Below are positions 13,930 to 24,583 of a stretch of 64,000 nt of DNA, piece by piece. How positions within the stretch are numbered: the first letter of the stretch is position 1; each line of letters begins with the position of its first letter. The translations under genes and the position numbers were made by a program. The notes under the pieces were generated by a model. That model ran no database searches and was not told the origin of the DNA. It was given only the letters and a program-made list of their open reading frames with translations. Source of the stretch: Tomocerus qinae (lineage: Eukaryota; Arthropoda; Collembola; Entomobryomorpha; Tomoceridae). The DNA is taken from assembly GCA_020055645.1 (NCBI GenBank), contig CM034547.1:64639884-64703883 (forward strand), read 5' to 3'.

Positions 13930-14560
13930 AAGATGGATATGTTATGTACATGCAATATACCTATACCTAAGAGTTATGAAGATTGTTCAGTTACAGATTA
14001 TTTATTGGATTTAGAATGTTATTATAAGGCAATAAGATTAAACAAATTGTTATGGATAGAATACCTACCTAGAATTTTGAAAGGCAATGACCGTAGGTTG
14101 GTTTAATCATGTTAAACAAGGGATTGTAACTTGGGATTTATTTAAGTTAGAATATCGGAAGAGATATGAAACGTATAGTGTAAGACATCGAAAAATGAAA
14201 CGATTAGTAAATATGCGACAGGAAGAATCGGAGAATTCAGAAAGTTTTATATATTCCATTGTCAAATTGAATAAAGAAGTTTTTCCAGAAGAATGTGAAG
14301 AAGATATCGTGAAGAGATGCAGACAGGCTTTGCACCCACGTATCAGAATATTTACGAATGGATTGTCGACCTACACTGTCAGTGAATTGGTCCAACGTTG
14401 TTTAACGATTGAAGAAGATTTAAAGGATTACGGAAGATGGAATGAGAAGAATTGGGCTTGTCGTGATGAGTACACGTCACTAGTAGTTAAGAATTGGAAG
14501 AAGAAACGTCGACGGAAAAGATCTGAAGAAGAACATCGATACAATTTGCGTGTTACATGA
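13930..14560 (+). pseudogene. Gag-like fossil part of element 1
   Basis: The region resembles the retrotransposon gag domain of Ty3/gypsy elements. It shows a tryptophan/phenylalanine-rich start (GWFNHVKQ, TWDLFKLEY), a conserved-looking middle (LVNMRQEESENSESF) and a C-terminal basic stretch (KKKRRRKR) suited to RNA binding. No CCHC knuckle is visible. The reading frame is interrupted, and the part is treated as a fossil. Confidence 0.5.
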
Positions 14561-15550
14561 AATAACTGCATATATAACTTCTACAGCATCAATAATAGAA
14601 AATTCGAAGGACTACAGGTTTAGAGGAATCTGGACAGTAGATTCTAGGAATACGACTGCAGACGACTTGGAATCGGAAACAGTCAATGATGTCAACATAA
14701 CAACAGCAAATTATCAAACAACCAAAGATGATTGGATTGATCACCCACCATCAAGGTACGAGGAAGAAGTGAGAAGCAGACAAACGGTTCATGGAGGAAA
14801 GGAAGATTTAAGGTTGAGAAGAAGAAATGATGGTATGGAAGTTTTTGAAAAGGATTTGGGATTGGAAACAGGAAAAGGTCAATATGATGAAAAATCGTTG
14901 TATCAATCAAACCAAGGGTTAAGATATCGAGGAAATTCTCGGAGTATCAAGAAGATTGAATTGAATAAATTTTGAAGGAAGCCTTAAGCAATTTAGAAGA
15001 TGCAGGCAATGAAGAAAATTCATGCGTCAGTATGGAAGATGCAGGCAGTGAAGAAAAGTCGTGCGTCAGTATGACAGATGCAGGCAATAAAGGGAAGTCA
15101 TGCGTCAGTATGAATGCAGATATGCCGTTTGGTTGGCAAGATTGTCGTGATGGACAGTCAATGAGAAGAAGGGTGAAACGTAAACGTATATTGAAACATT
15201 ACCAAGTATGGAAGACTGTATTACATACGTTATTGTGTATGGTTAATCTTGTATGGTTAGCTAGAGATAGGATTAAATCTAATTGGCAAAGCATATCTAA
15301 TTCAATTAAGGCAATAATTAGTTTGGAAGCTACAAGATACACTTACAGTTCGTTGTCAAACAGTTGTATACCAAAAACATACAGTAATAGCAACAGAAAT
15401 GATACTTTTAAGCATAATCTTGTTAGGGTTAAAGGAAGCTGTAAGAGGACAGTTAGTTATTGTTTTAAAATGATTTCGATGTATTTTAATGGACGGGAAA
15501 TTTTGGATCAGAGGATAAAAGAATTTGGAAAGCAAGTATATTTAAATTAG
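14561..15550 (+). pseudogene. Unrecognised coding-like sequence of element 1
   Basis: Open stretches continue after the gag-like part with acidic and lysine-rich composition, but I recognise no domain. A three-fold 13-residue repeat (EDAGNEE..SCVSM type) lies at 14996-15112, followed by a basic, hydrophobic-patched region to 15550. It could be remnant accessory coding sequence. Interrupted and treated as fossil. Confidence 0.35.
14996..15112 (+). repeat. 39-bp tandem repeat, three copies
   Basis: Three in-register copies each contain GATGCAGGCA and end GCGTCAGTATG. The unit is a multiple of three, so it would add 13 residues per copy without shifting the frame. Confidence 0.85.
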
Positions 15551-16442
15551 CGAAACAATGTAAAATTTCAATCGGGTACAACTCGTACATTGTCAATTTC
15601 ATACGAATCAAAATGTTAGCAACTTCGTTTGTACACACAAGTAATCATCGTAAGAAAGTGAAAGTTTGTTAAATACAGGAGTTTAAATACTATTTTCCAT
15701 TACGTAGTAATATCTATCTATTACTTATGTATGTCATCATATCGAATAATATAGTAATAGTACCACTAACAAATGTAATAGAAGTGTAAGCACTCGTATA
15801 CCTTATAATTTTACGAATATCTATATAACCGCAAGCATGTTATACACAGTACACTAATACCTAATATAATGTTGTTAATATAACAGTATAATATACAGTA
15901 TACAGATCATATAGTATAACATAAAAATAAGTACAACGCAAGATTTGTAACAGCAGAATATTATCAGTGGTGAAGAATCATCAGTTTTTAAGTGTCCGCT
16001 AAATCGGTCACGTGCTATGAAGGGGTAATGGGAGTTTCCATTGCCATATTAAATCATCTCCAATCAGTCATCAGAATACATGCGTGTCCGCATAACGGGA
16101 CGATTTCCTACTTCCGATGGAGGGGTAATGGCAGTTTCCATTGCAATGCAGACTTACCTCACAGAACTGCTCAACATCATCAGAAAACGCTGTTTGTGAT
16201 TGAATAGCATATACACAACGAAGAATTCACACTACAAACACCAGAACAATATGATTGCAAAATATTATTATATGCACTGCGGGAAGAAATGCGAATTTGG
16301 AAAATGGAATGCAAGCAAGGCTTAAGTTAACAATAAGGCATAATTTTATTAACAACAACTAAATCTACGTATACCAAGAATACAAAAATATGACTATATG
16401 TCATAGGCAACATCATCTACCACTACAATGACACTACTTTAA
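15551..16442. other. Spacer of element 1 between sense remnants and the antisense gene
   Basis: No gene is visible here. Two copies of an AGGGGTAATGG-x-AGTTTCCATTGC pattern occur at about 16021 and 16121, about 100 bp apart. They share the AGGGGTAATG word with the leader of the same element. Confidence 0.5.
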
Positions 16443-16448
16443 TTTATT
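16443..16448 (-). terminator. Poly(A) signal of the antisense zinc-finger gene
   Basis: AATAAA on the minus strand lies about 51 bases after the TAA stop codon at 16501-16499. This gives the antisense gene its own 3' end, separate from the LTR signals. Confidence 0.6.
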
Positions 16449-16498
16449 AACACCCAAAGGAATGTATAATGCCAAAAGTGGTACAAAGGAAAAGATTA

Positions 16499-18065
16499 TT
16501 AGGAAAGCAGGCTAGTCAAGTTATGAACCTTGCGAAGGTGTTTCTTCAAATTATCCGACCGCGAATAACTTTTCTTGCAAATATGACACACATATTTCCC
16601 TTCTTTTCCTAAGTCAGTCTCGTAACATCTTGCACGTTTGCGTGCGTTTGGCTCGAATCGCCCTAAAGATAACAAACATATTATATAAGTTTCTTTGTAA
16701 ATAATGTCTTAAAATTATCTATATTAAGCAATTGGACAACTTCAACTAAGTCACGCAATTGCCAAAATAGAACTTACCACAACCTGTACAGTAATCCGTC
16801 ACCCGAGGGGAGGGTCCATGTTGAACCGCTTCCTCAAGCATCAACTGGCGAGCTTCAACATCTTCGTCAACTGAAGCTAAATCATCTTCATTCGCATCTA
16901 CAATAAAATAAACAATCAATACAATTTGAAATATACTCCTACATATGAATAACAATGACGGGGAAACTACATTTCACCGACTACCCTATAGGACGATGAC
17001 ATATAGTAAAAATAATATCTTACCAAAATCATCAACATCGAAATGGTTAGGAGCAACAGAGACATCCACATCAACAGGAGTAGAAAAATTGGCACCAGAG
17101 ATCCCACTTCCAGCAACGTATACACTACTAGTAGCCTGAACACGAATCAAAGGAGCTTCAATACTGCGACTACTTCCAGCTACTACAGAATTACACGGAG
17201 CTTCAACTTCTTCAGGGGCATCAACTGGGACTACGACACATACCAATAATAAAAATGTCAAATTTTAAATCAAAATTCTCATATACCAAAAGAGGAATAT
17301 TCTTCATTACCTACATCTGTCGAAATAACCACGCTGCAGTCTTCCAATATTAGAGGTAAATCGCAAGCCAATACTCGAACCGTTTCACCAGAAAACGTCA
17401 CCATTTCTCGTAACCCATTGAAAAGTTCTACAAATATTTACACTAATTAGAAAACGGAATCCCAACAGGACCATGACATATACATCTTGTTTCTAAGAAT
17501 TAATGTCTATGAGATTATGATTACCTTCACCTCCTAAGCGATTTCCGTTGTCAACATCTTCATCAGCAGGTGGGAGATACACTCGCACACCTTGGTAGAT
17601 TGCACCACAACCGGGACAACGAAAAATTTGATCAGAAACGGCACTAGAATAATCAAACCGTCTACCTGGACGGGACTTCATGAGTCGCAACATAAACTCT
17701 CCAATAGTATACCGTCGCTGTAACTCAGTTACGCTCAAATATACGTGTGCACACTGACAACCATAATGGAAGAGACAATCGCAATTGTCTGGGTACACTA
17801 GATAATGAAGAACTTCGGGTATCAAATTTTTCATACAAATTCCGCGACAGATAACCTTACGGATTGGAATTTGTTCATGTCCAAGAAGGATCTCATCCAG
17901 AAATTCGTCGACATCGACAGCAACCACCGAAGAAGGACTATTTTCAAGATCCGGAAGGATAAAATCTATTATCTCGATGTCAGAGTCAACTTCAGTAGCA
18001 CTACTTGAATCTTCATCTTCAATTTCGCGTTTTATAGTACGATTTCTTAATGGTAATTCAGACAT
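16499..18065 (-). CDS. Spliced C2H2 zinc-finger / Cys-rich protein gene, antisense inside LTR element 1
   Basis: Five exons read on the minus strand: 18065-17525, 17427-17311, 17230-17024, 16897-16778 and 16662-16499. All four introns (97, 80, 126 and 115 bp) have GT-AG ends and are phase 1, and the joined frame stays open for 382 residues. Residues 11-19 (IKREIEDED) fit a SUMO consensus in an acidic N-terminus. Cysteines cluster at 73, 77, 95, 97, 103, 105, and a CPGCG motif is at 150-154. Exons 2-4 are acidic, Val/Ser-rich linkers. CTGCG occurs at 325-329. The last exon holds a classic C2H2 finger (C354, C357, H370, H375; C-x2-C-x12-H-x4-H) with a basic approach. DNA or RNA binding in the nucleus is inferred. 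I do not recognise the family of the N-terminal Cys region. The ATG at 18065 is the first in frame; an upstream non-coding exon is possible (GGTAAGTG at about 18090). Confidence 0.8.
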
Positions 18066-18531
18066 GTCAACAATAGGCCAACGAGAAACAGAACACTTAC
18101 CAAATGCAGATTACACACTACACAATCTAACTATCAACGAAATAATTCCAAAAAAGAAACCACACACGAAAAAGCAGCAAAACGACAACAATTCCAAAAA
18201 CTAAAACTACCACAACAGAGTATCGAATGAATGGAGTTCGGAAAATACCACAATTACAAGGATAACTGCTATTTTTCAACCGGCGGGACAAAAATTATCA
18301 ACTTACCCCATATCATTATAATAATTGTATATTATACTAGTAAAACTAAACTAAGTAAAACACCGGACGAGTTACAATAGTATGTATTCACTAACATAGG
18401 TTAAGCATTCTGTAACAATTAACTATTTAATAATATTATTATGTAAGCATGCATGAAATAGATACGACGACGTATTCAACATCAAAAGGAAGCGACTACA
18501 AAGATGCATCGTCGCATAATAACATAACTAG
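18066..18531 (-). promoter_or_regulatory. Presumed upstream region of the antisense zinc-finger gene
   Basis: The gap between the gene's start codon and the AGC-rich tract near the right LTR has no coding frame and should hold the antisense promoter. A TATAATAT-like sequence on the minus strand near 18320-18340 is the only candidate core element I see. A consensus splice donor near 18090 hints at a 5' UTR intron. Both points are inference. Confidence 0.3.
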
Positions 18532-18642
18532 AGCAATAGCAGCGGAATGCAGAGCAAGCAGCAGGAAGCAGAGCAAGCAACAAGACGAATAGCGACCAGC
18601 AGGAGCAGAGCCACAGGAGCAGAAGCAGAACAACAACAGAAG
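18532..18642. repeat. AGC/CAG-rich low-complexity tract
   Basis: Plus strand is rich in AGCA, GCAG and GGAGCAG words with almost no T for about 110 bp, in contrast to the A+T-rich surroundings. It sits shortly before the polypurine tract. Confidence 0.7.
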
Positions 18643-18709
18643 TAAAGCAATTCAACCCTTTCATCTGACATTTCAACCCATACGTACCACTTCGGAAGCC
18701 CAGGGTCTG

Positions 18710-18722
18710 AAGGGGGGAAGAG
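18710..18722 (+). promoter_or_regulatory. Polypurine tract of element 1
   Basis: AAGGGGGGAAGAG directly abuts the right LTR. This is the standard position of the plus-strand DNA primer and confirms the orientation of the element. Confidence 0.8.
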
Positions 18723-19166
18723 TATAATGTACGTAGCTAGCACATAGTGGGAGACTACTTTACATTATCTACTACGAGGACTACGACTACAACCGACGTC
18801 AGAAAGGTTATAAAAGGAGCGAATCTACATCAGGAGATCGGTCTTGCGGAGTCGTTGAAGAGGAGAGCTACCAATCCAGTCGTGTTGACTGAGACCTGGC
18901 CTGTGTTCGGCCTGACTCGCAGGAATGTTACCTGCGCGAGCTGTGATTAGTTCGCAATAGAAAGCTGTAATAATTGTGTTCGAGTTAATAAATTATTGTA
19001 TCTGAATTGTTGAGTGGGATCGAGAGTCTTGAAGTATTCGCATCGTGCATATAGGAGGTTTGAATCTAGGGAATGGAACCTTATTCAGTCTACAATTACG
19101 GTAGGGACAGTACCTGTGCATCTAAATCCGATAGCATTAGGTAGGACCCAGTCTAACCCCCGTAAC
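18723..19166 (+). repeat. Right (3') LTR of element 1, 444 bp
   Basis: It has the same length as the left LTR and I see no difference by eye. TATA box at 18809-18817 and AATAAA at 18987-18992. Identical LTRs imply recent insertion or gene conversion. Confidence 0.9.
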
Positions 19167-19171
19167 AAAGT
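19167..19171. repeat. Right target-site duplication (AAAGT) of LTR element 1
   Basis: It repeats the five bases found at 10640-10644 before the left LTR. Confidence 0.75.
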
Positions 19172-19782
19172 AAAAAAAGTATTAAACCGATAGTGAAGTG
19201 AGAGGATTACAATACACATTATGTTCCTTTCATTACCATTACACCCTGTCATTGTTCCATTCATCGTCGGAAAACGCAATTCTTTATACTCCTCTCATAA
19301 ATATACTGAACCTTTCTGACATACTTCAGATATGATGTTTGGGATATGGATCTTAAATTGCACAAGAATAACTCTCTGCTTCAAAAACATTGTGAAGATG
19401 ACAGTGTCATGCTGCACATGCATTAAATTATATCTGTACTTAGCATTTACTACCAGGAATTCTTAGCATGTTAGTAGATATGCTACAGAGAGTATATTTA
19501 GTTCTGCAGATCGCTCTAAAATCCAATAAACTTGCGTTTATCTATAAATAGAAATTTTATATGCATTTAGTAAAACAAAGGAATTCAGTGAGCATGCATC
19601 ATTCTTGAAGGCAGCTTCTATAAGTTGGCACCACAGTTACTCATATTGAGGCACGAGGCAAAAAGGAAGATTGATACTTTGTTCGTGGCCTTAATATTGC
19701 AAGGAACGGCAGGTAAAATATTTGGATGTAACCCATTATCAGTGCTTTAGCTATTACTATTACATAATGATTACTAACTCAC
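19172..19782. other. Stretch without a recognised gene
   Basis: A+T-rich sequence directly after the LTR insertion. I see no coding frame with supporting splice sites. Confidence 0.5.
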
Positions 19783-19852
19783 CTAATGTGGTATTGCACT
19801 TTTGTAAAAGAACTCGCGACCCATGTGCCTTCAGTTTTCGTGGTCTTCCATG
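19783..19852 (-). CDS. Possible internal host exon with an AT-hook-like motif
   Basis: On the minus strand an acceptor (AAATCACAG|C) and a strong donor (TTAG|GTGAGT) bound 70 bp. In one frame the exon reads HGRPRKLKAHGSRVLLQKC and a few more residues. GRPRK is the core of the AT-hook, a minor-groove DNA-binding motif. A second frame is also open, and a 70-bp exon can be open by chance, so the evidence is mainly the paired splice sites, the motif and a G+C content above the surroundings. The minus-strand first exon at 24690-24584 could belong to the same gene, but the phases do not match directly, so at least one exon would have to lie between. The gene is not identified. Confidence 0.4.
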
Positions 19853-22800
19853 CTGTGATTTAACATAGCCAAAGATATTTTCGGTGTCTACGTATTCTAT
19901 GTTGCTTACTAGTCCTTGTCACGTCACTTTCTCAAAGCCCCATACTGATTATATGCTAATGAACTTACTTTACATACTTCTTGACTTGGCTTTGGGTTTA
20001 GTGTTGATTTACTCAGATTCAGTAATACGGTAATGCCTCACTTACGAACGACAGAACTTTGATTTGAATTTAGGGGATGAATTGCTCACTGAAATTATTC
20101 TCAATGTCATTGTAGGTAACTATGTATATAAAAGCTAGACAAAAATTATTTATGCATATTAATAAGCATATTATTGACATACCTCGGTGAAATATAAAGT
20201 CAAGACTTAGGCTTATCTGTTCCTCTGTTAATTAGTTTTTGTGGAAAATATACCACTTCACCTGAAACTTGAAACTTGCACTTGCATTTCGTAAACTAAT
20301 AGTTGCGTACATCTTATTATATCGTATTCTCGTATACACAAAAAATATCTGTCATTCATTTCGCAGCCCAGAGCGATAATGGCTCTTCGATCACTTATTA
20401 GTGTAGCATCCTTAACTGCGAGTAATGTTACAGTTTATCTCATTATTGGCAATATTTGTATCGAGAGTATTTACATGATGTGATGACACGGTATCTAATA
20501 TGCTAATATGTAAGAGTACATCATCATGTACACACAATCCCATAAAAGTATCTTTTCAAAAGATAAAAAACAGGACAAGATCCCTCTGCTCTCCGTAGTA
20601 ATGTTCTGTAGTCTCTCATGCAATTCAGTGTATTTGTAGTTTATTGACGCGAATCAGAGTGAAATTGATCCAGTTTGTTTTTTCAGAGATGATTAGGAGC
20701 AGCTACTGACTGCCGAGTGCGGCAATTCACTGACAATAATGAGCGACTTTGTACAACACAAGCAAGAGAGCACAGCTTAAGACTCCCTGGCCAGCCTTGT
20801 TTAGCAAAGTACAGCAGATACTATGATCAAAGTTGTTAAAGATAATAGGACTACTTATTAAAGTCATCAGTAATCAGTCTTCAGATGAAACTCACTTTGT
20901 GTACAGAATTCTCCTATTATGTATCTATAATCTTGTCATTTTTTCTCAACACATTGTTGAGAATAACTATTGTTACGTCCATATGATATTTCGTATACTC
21001 AGAGTGATACATATTCTGCATAAACATATTTCTTTACGAACGATAAATGCCAACATCTGATTTTTTTTCTCAAGCAGTACCATTTATCCTGTGCTAATGG
21101 TATAAACAATTAACTTCACTACATCTATCGTAAACAAAACAAGAACAAAATTCTTGGAAACTACAACAAATCCAAAAGGAAACAAAAATGATACTTTTGT
21201 TTCCTTTGCATTCTAAGCAGTTAGTTTTCGATTGCAATAATAATTTATAAAAAAAATTGAGAAAGACGCTTGTCGAATCAACCAAAACACCATTATTTAA
21301 AATTGTTAGCATTTGCAGAAAAAACTAACATCATGGTTCCGAGGTTTAGTTTTTGTTTTAGTAGGTCCAATACAAGCCCTAATTTAACTCGAAAGGGGTA
21401 ATGTGGGTTTGCACTATTGTAGATATGCATGGCTAAGAAAATATTGGGTATCTTTATTTCTATTAAGTTTGAATAATAAAAAGTTATACAGTATTGTAAA
21501 CTGGAATTCTTAAGCAAATTCTCGGAAATTTAATACATCATTATCATTATACATAAGATCTAATAGTAAAGATTGTCTCATAGAGGCTTTACGTAAAAAA
21601 CGGATTCCTTGCAGCCCTGTTATTATTAAAGAAAGTTTGGAGTATCATTCGTTTAAAGTTTGTGTATAAATGGGCTGTAAATTTTTTATCATCTTGACAA
21701 ACTTGATTCGGCAACACGTAATGTGAGTAAAAAGTGAATTAGGCAAGCGGCCACCTCAGAAAGATGTATAAATACGCAAACCCCTGCCAGGTACATTTCG
21801 CATCCTAGCATTGTGTCGTTTTGCCTCTACAGATTTTAATTTGGCAAAGTATTATTGCGTTTTGCAAGAATATAATATTAGGAAATAAAGTCTTATAATT
21901 CTAAGGCTTATGAAGATTATTTAGCTACGCTACGTTACTTATACTGTACCAGATTGAGAAAAGACTAAAATGGGACAAGAATGTCCATCTTCTCAAATGA
22001 GTGCATTTATCAGTTCATTATAGACAGATATTGTTACTTGTCTCGTCCCTTTTCGTTAAGATAAAGAAAACAGGTATATTTACAATGACACTGATATAAT
22101 ATTACAGCTCGTCCACAGACTAAAGGAACATATCAGAGAGGTAAGTAAAACAGGACCATAATAACTAGTGGAACACCACACAACAGGCAAAGCGCATCAT
22201 GAAGAATTTCTTTGTGCAGTTGTGTGGTGTGATGTGATGATACTATGTGCTTGATTTTTTCCGAAACTTAATACAATACTCATTGTCTCTTCTGTGGTGG
22301 ATGTGCAATATATATATATATCGTTGGTAATTTTTGTAACGATACGAAAGTAGCCGATGTTTCTTAAGTGGGATCTTATTAGATGAGATGTGACGAGTCC
22401 TAATCATCTTATGCGTGGAAACCGAATAAATGAATGACATAGTATCTAAGAAAACGAGCCCACAAGGTAGTTAGCAGAGTTAGCTAGCACTGTACTTGTA
22501 ATAATTTAGAGCTCACTTAATTATTCGTTGGCAACTCTAAAAAACCTAACTAATGAAGACGTTCAATTTATTTTATTTAACTGGTCTTGCTGATTTGAAA
22601 GGTTGCCTTTTTATATGGCATCTTTCTCTGCGTCCATTATCCATCCTTGTCTTTTGCCAGGTATTACATTACTATTTGTTATTCTAACTCACTCAGCAAA
22701 CTACAAACGAGTATCTTACACTCAACATTAATTTTCATCTCGGAGGAACATAGCAGACAGAGGAACTTACAACTTATAGCTTCCCTTCCAGCTATTACAG

Positions 22801-24583
22801 TTAATTCTTTTCGTCCGTATATTATACAAACTATAAGTAGTTATTGAGCTACAGCATAAATTATATGTTTCACTACATCGATATATTCACTAGAGATATC
22901 ATAATATATAAGTAGCAGAAATACACATTAGCTTATTTGTACTATTACGTTGCACTATTGAAATAAATGTATGGCAGTCCGATACGGAGACCAGATCAAA
23001 CCATAGTAGACCAAAAAAGACATGCCAAATGAACATAACATTAGATCAGCTTCACAAAACCACAGTGACGCATAAGTTTTGGTTAGGTTTCTGCGGTGAG
23101 AGACGAACACTAGAGTGGAGTAGGTAAGCTAGACTCACTGTGGACAAAACTTTTTTGTGCCGTAAAAAGAGTCTCAGCGTGAAACTTTGTACAGTCATTG
23201 TGCTTAGGCTTTAAGCCTTCATTTCACATTTTTAACATGAGCCTTTGAGACAATCCTTTAACTAACATTACCTACATATCTAGTTGAACATGGCAACATA
23301 TGTATTTCATACTTTACTCTCATCGGAAACTGTTTCCTAAAGGACGGCAGTTCAATAATAGTGGATGTATACTACCTATAAAATGGTAATAATACTTTCC
23401 ATACCTCATTCTACACAAAAAGCGGATTTTTGGTTCCGAACCTGAATGTCTCATAATTACTAAATTCATCAAATAAAAATAATTTCATTTACAATAATCA
23501 GATATTTTTTCCAAATCAGTCTCAACGGTCTTATTCGTCCTAAAAAATGTCGAAAGATGTTGATTTCCACGTATTATGAACATTTGCGCAGCTTTCTCAA
23601 TTTAAGACAAGGTTTGTTAATTTGAGAGACGGGTATTTTAGGGTCATTTATTTATATCCGTACGAAGCGAATTCTTATAAAAATCTGTCATAATATGCTG
23701 AGCGATAATTTATAATTTTGCATTAACATTTGTTACTCTCTAATGGATTTTAAGGACACGTTAAAAGAAAAGACTTTATATTAAAGTCCGCATCAACACA
23801 TTTCAGCTTTTGAATAACTATTTGCAGCAAGAATTTACATGGATATACGTATATACCTTAGATAATGGGGACGCTCAATGTAAAACCCTGAAGGATATCA
23901 TTTAGTTATTTTGGTTCGCTGAATATGGCATACTTGTATCCAACTAAAACGTAAGCACATACTATTTTCAATTTGATATTCAAACAAATCAAAAACTGTA
24001 TTGATATATCATTTGTTTGAAGGCTTAAAATGAAAATCGCATTATCAACGTGCATCGACACTGAAGCGAGAAACAAATAAAACACAATGTAATCTATTTG
24101 AGTTATTTATGAGCTATTTCTTTAACGCTTCTATTAGAGTTTCTGTGGAAGTATAAATGACCTTTCTATAATCAAACAGTTAGCATAAAAGCATAATATA
24201 GAAACCCTCTTAATTGTAGTGCATCGCATACACTAGACAATGTGATGTTTGTGCCTGTAGTTTCCTAAATAAAACTGATTTCAGTAGAAGCTATAAGGAA
24301 GATAAAGCTGACATGAACCACAGTCATAAAAACCTGATGGGTAATTATTACTATTACAAAGCAACGAGAAGGGACCAATCCATGGTAAATACTATACCAC
24401 ATAATCCAATTTGATGGTTTTCTGCATGAGTAAATTATAATAACATTATCTGCTTGTGCACCTCAAAGCAAAATTAACGCAACTTTGGTCGGAGATAAGG
24501 GACTGTCCGACACAAAGAGTAGGGGTGATTATATAACAGACTTATATTAGGATTAGGAGTTTAAAAAAGGTACTTTTTCTCAC
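19853..24583. other. Intron-like stretch
   Basis: No convincing coding sequence. Contains a hairpin with a 12-bp perfect stem at 22173-22230, a short TA microsatellite near 22307-22322 and a further AAGGGGTAATG word at 21393. If the exons at 19783 and 24584 belong to one gene, this would be intronic. Confidence 0.4.
22173..22230. other. Imperfect hairpin, 12-bp basal stem
   Basis: ACACCACACAAC (22173-22184) pairs exactly with GTTGTGTGGTGT (22219-22230). A second CAAAG/CTTTG helix lies inside. The fold would be about 58 nt, at the small end for a microRNA precursor. No other support. Confidence 0.3.

Larger units (their letters stand above)
10645..19166 (+). mobile_element. LTR retrotransposon (Ty3/gypsy-like remnants, probably non-autonomous) carrying an antisense gene
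   Basis: This is an 8.5-kb insertion bounded by two direct 444-bp repeats and a 5-bp target duplication. A primer-binding site follows the left LTR and a polypurine tract precedes the right LTR, so the element reads on the plus strand. Inside are a retropepsin-like part (about 13454-13819), a gag-like part (about 13930-14560) and unrecognised coding-like sequence to about 15550. Several breaks interrupt these parts, and I recognise no reverse transcriptase, RNase H or integrase. It therefore probably relies on a relative for movement. A spliced zinc-finger gene lies antisense at 18065-16499. The LTRs look identical by eye, so insertion was recent. The Ty3/gypsy assignment rests only on the gag and protease resemblance. 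Confidence 0.85.

Noticed and set aside
22109-22141. 33-bp segment between TTACAG and GAG|GTAAGT, a possible microexon
   Set aside because: Both splice sites are good, but 33 bp carries too little coding information and no flanking exons are known.
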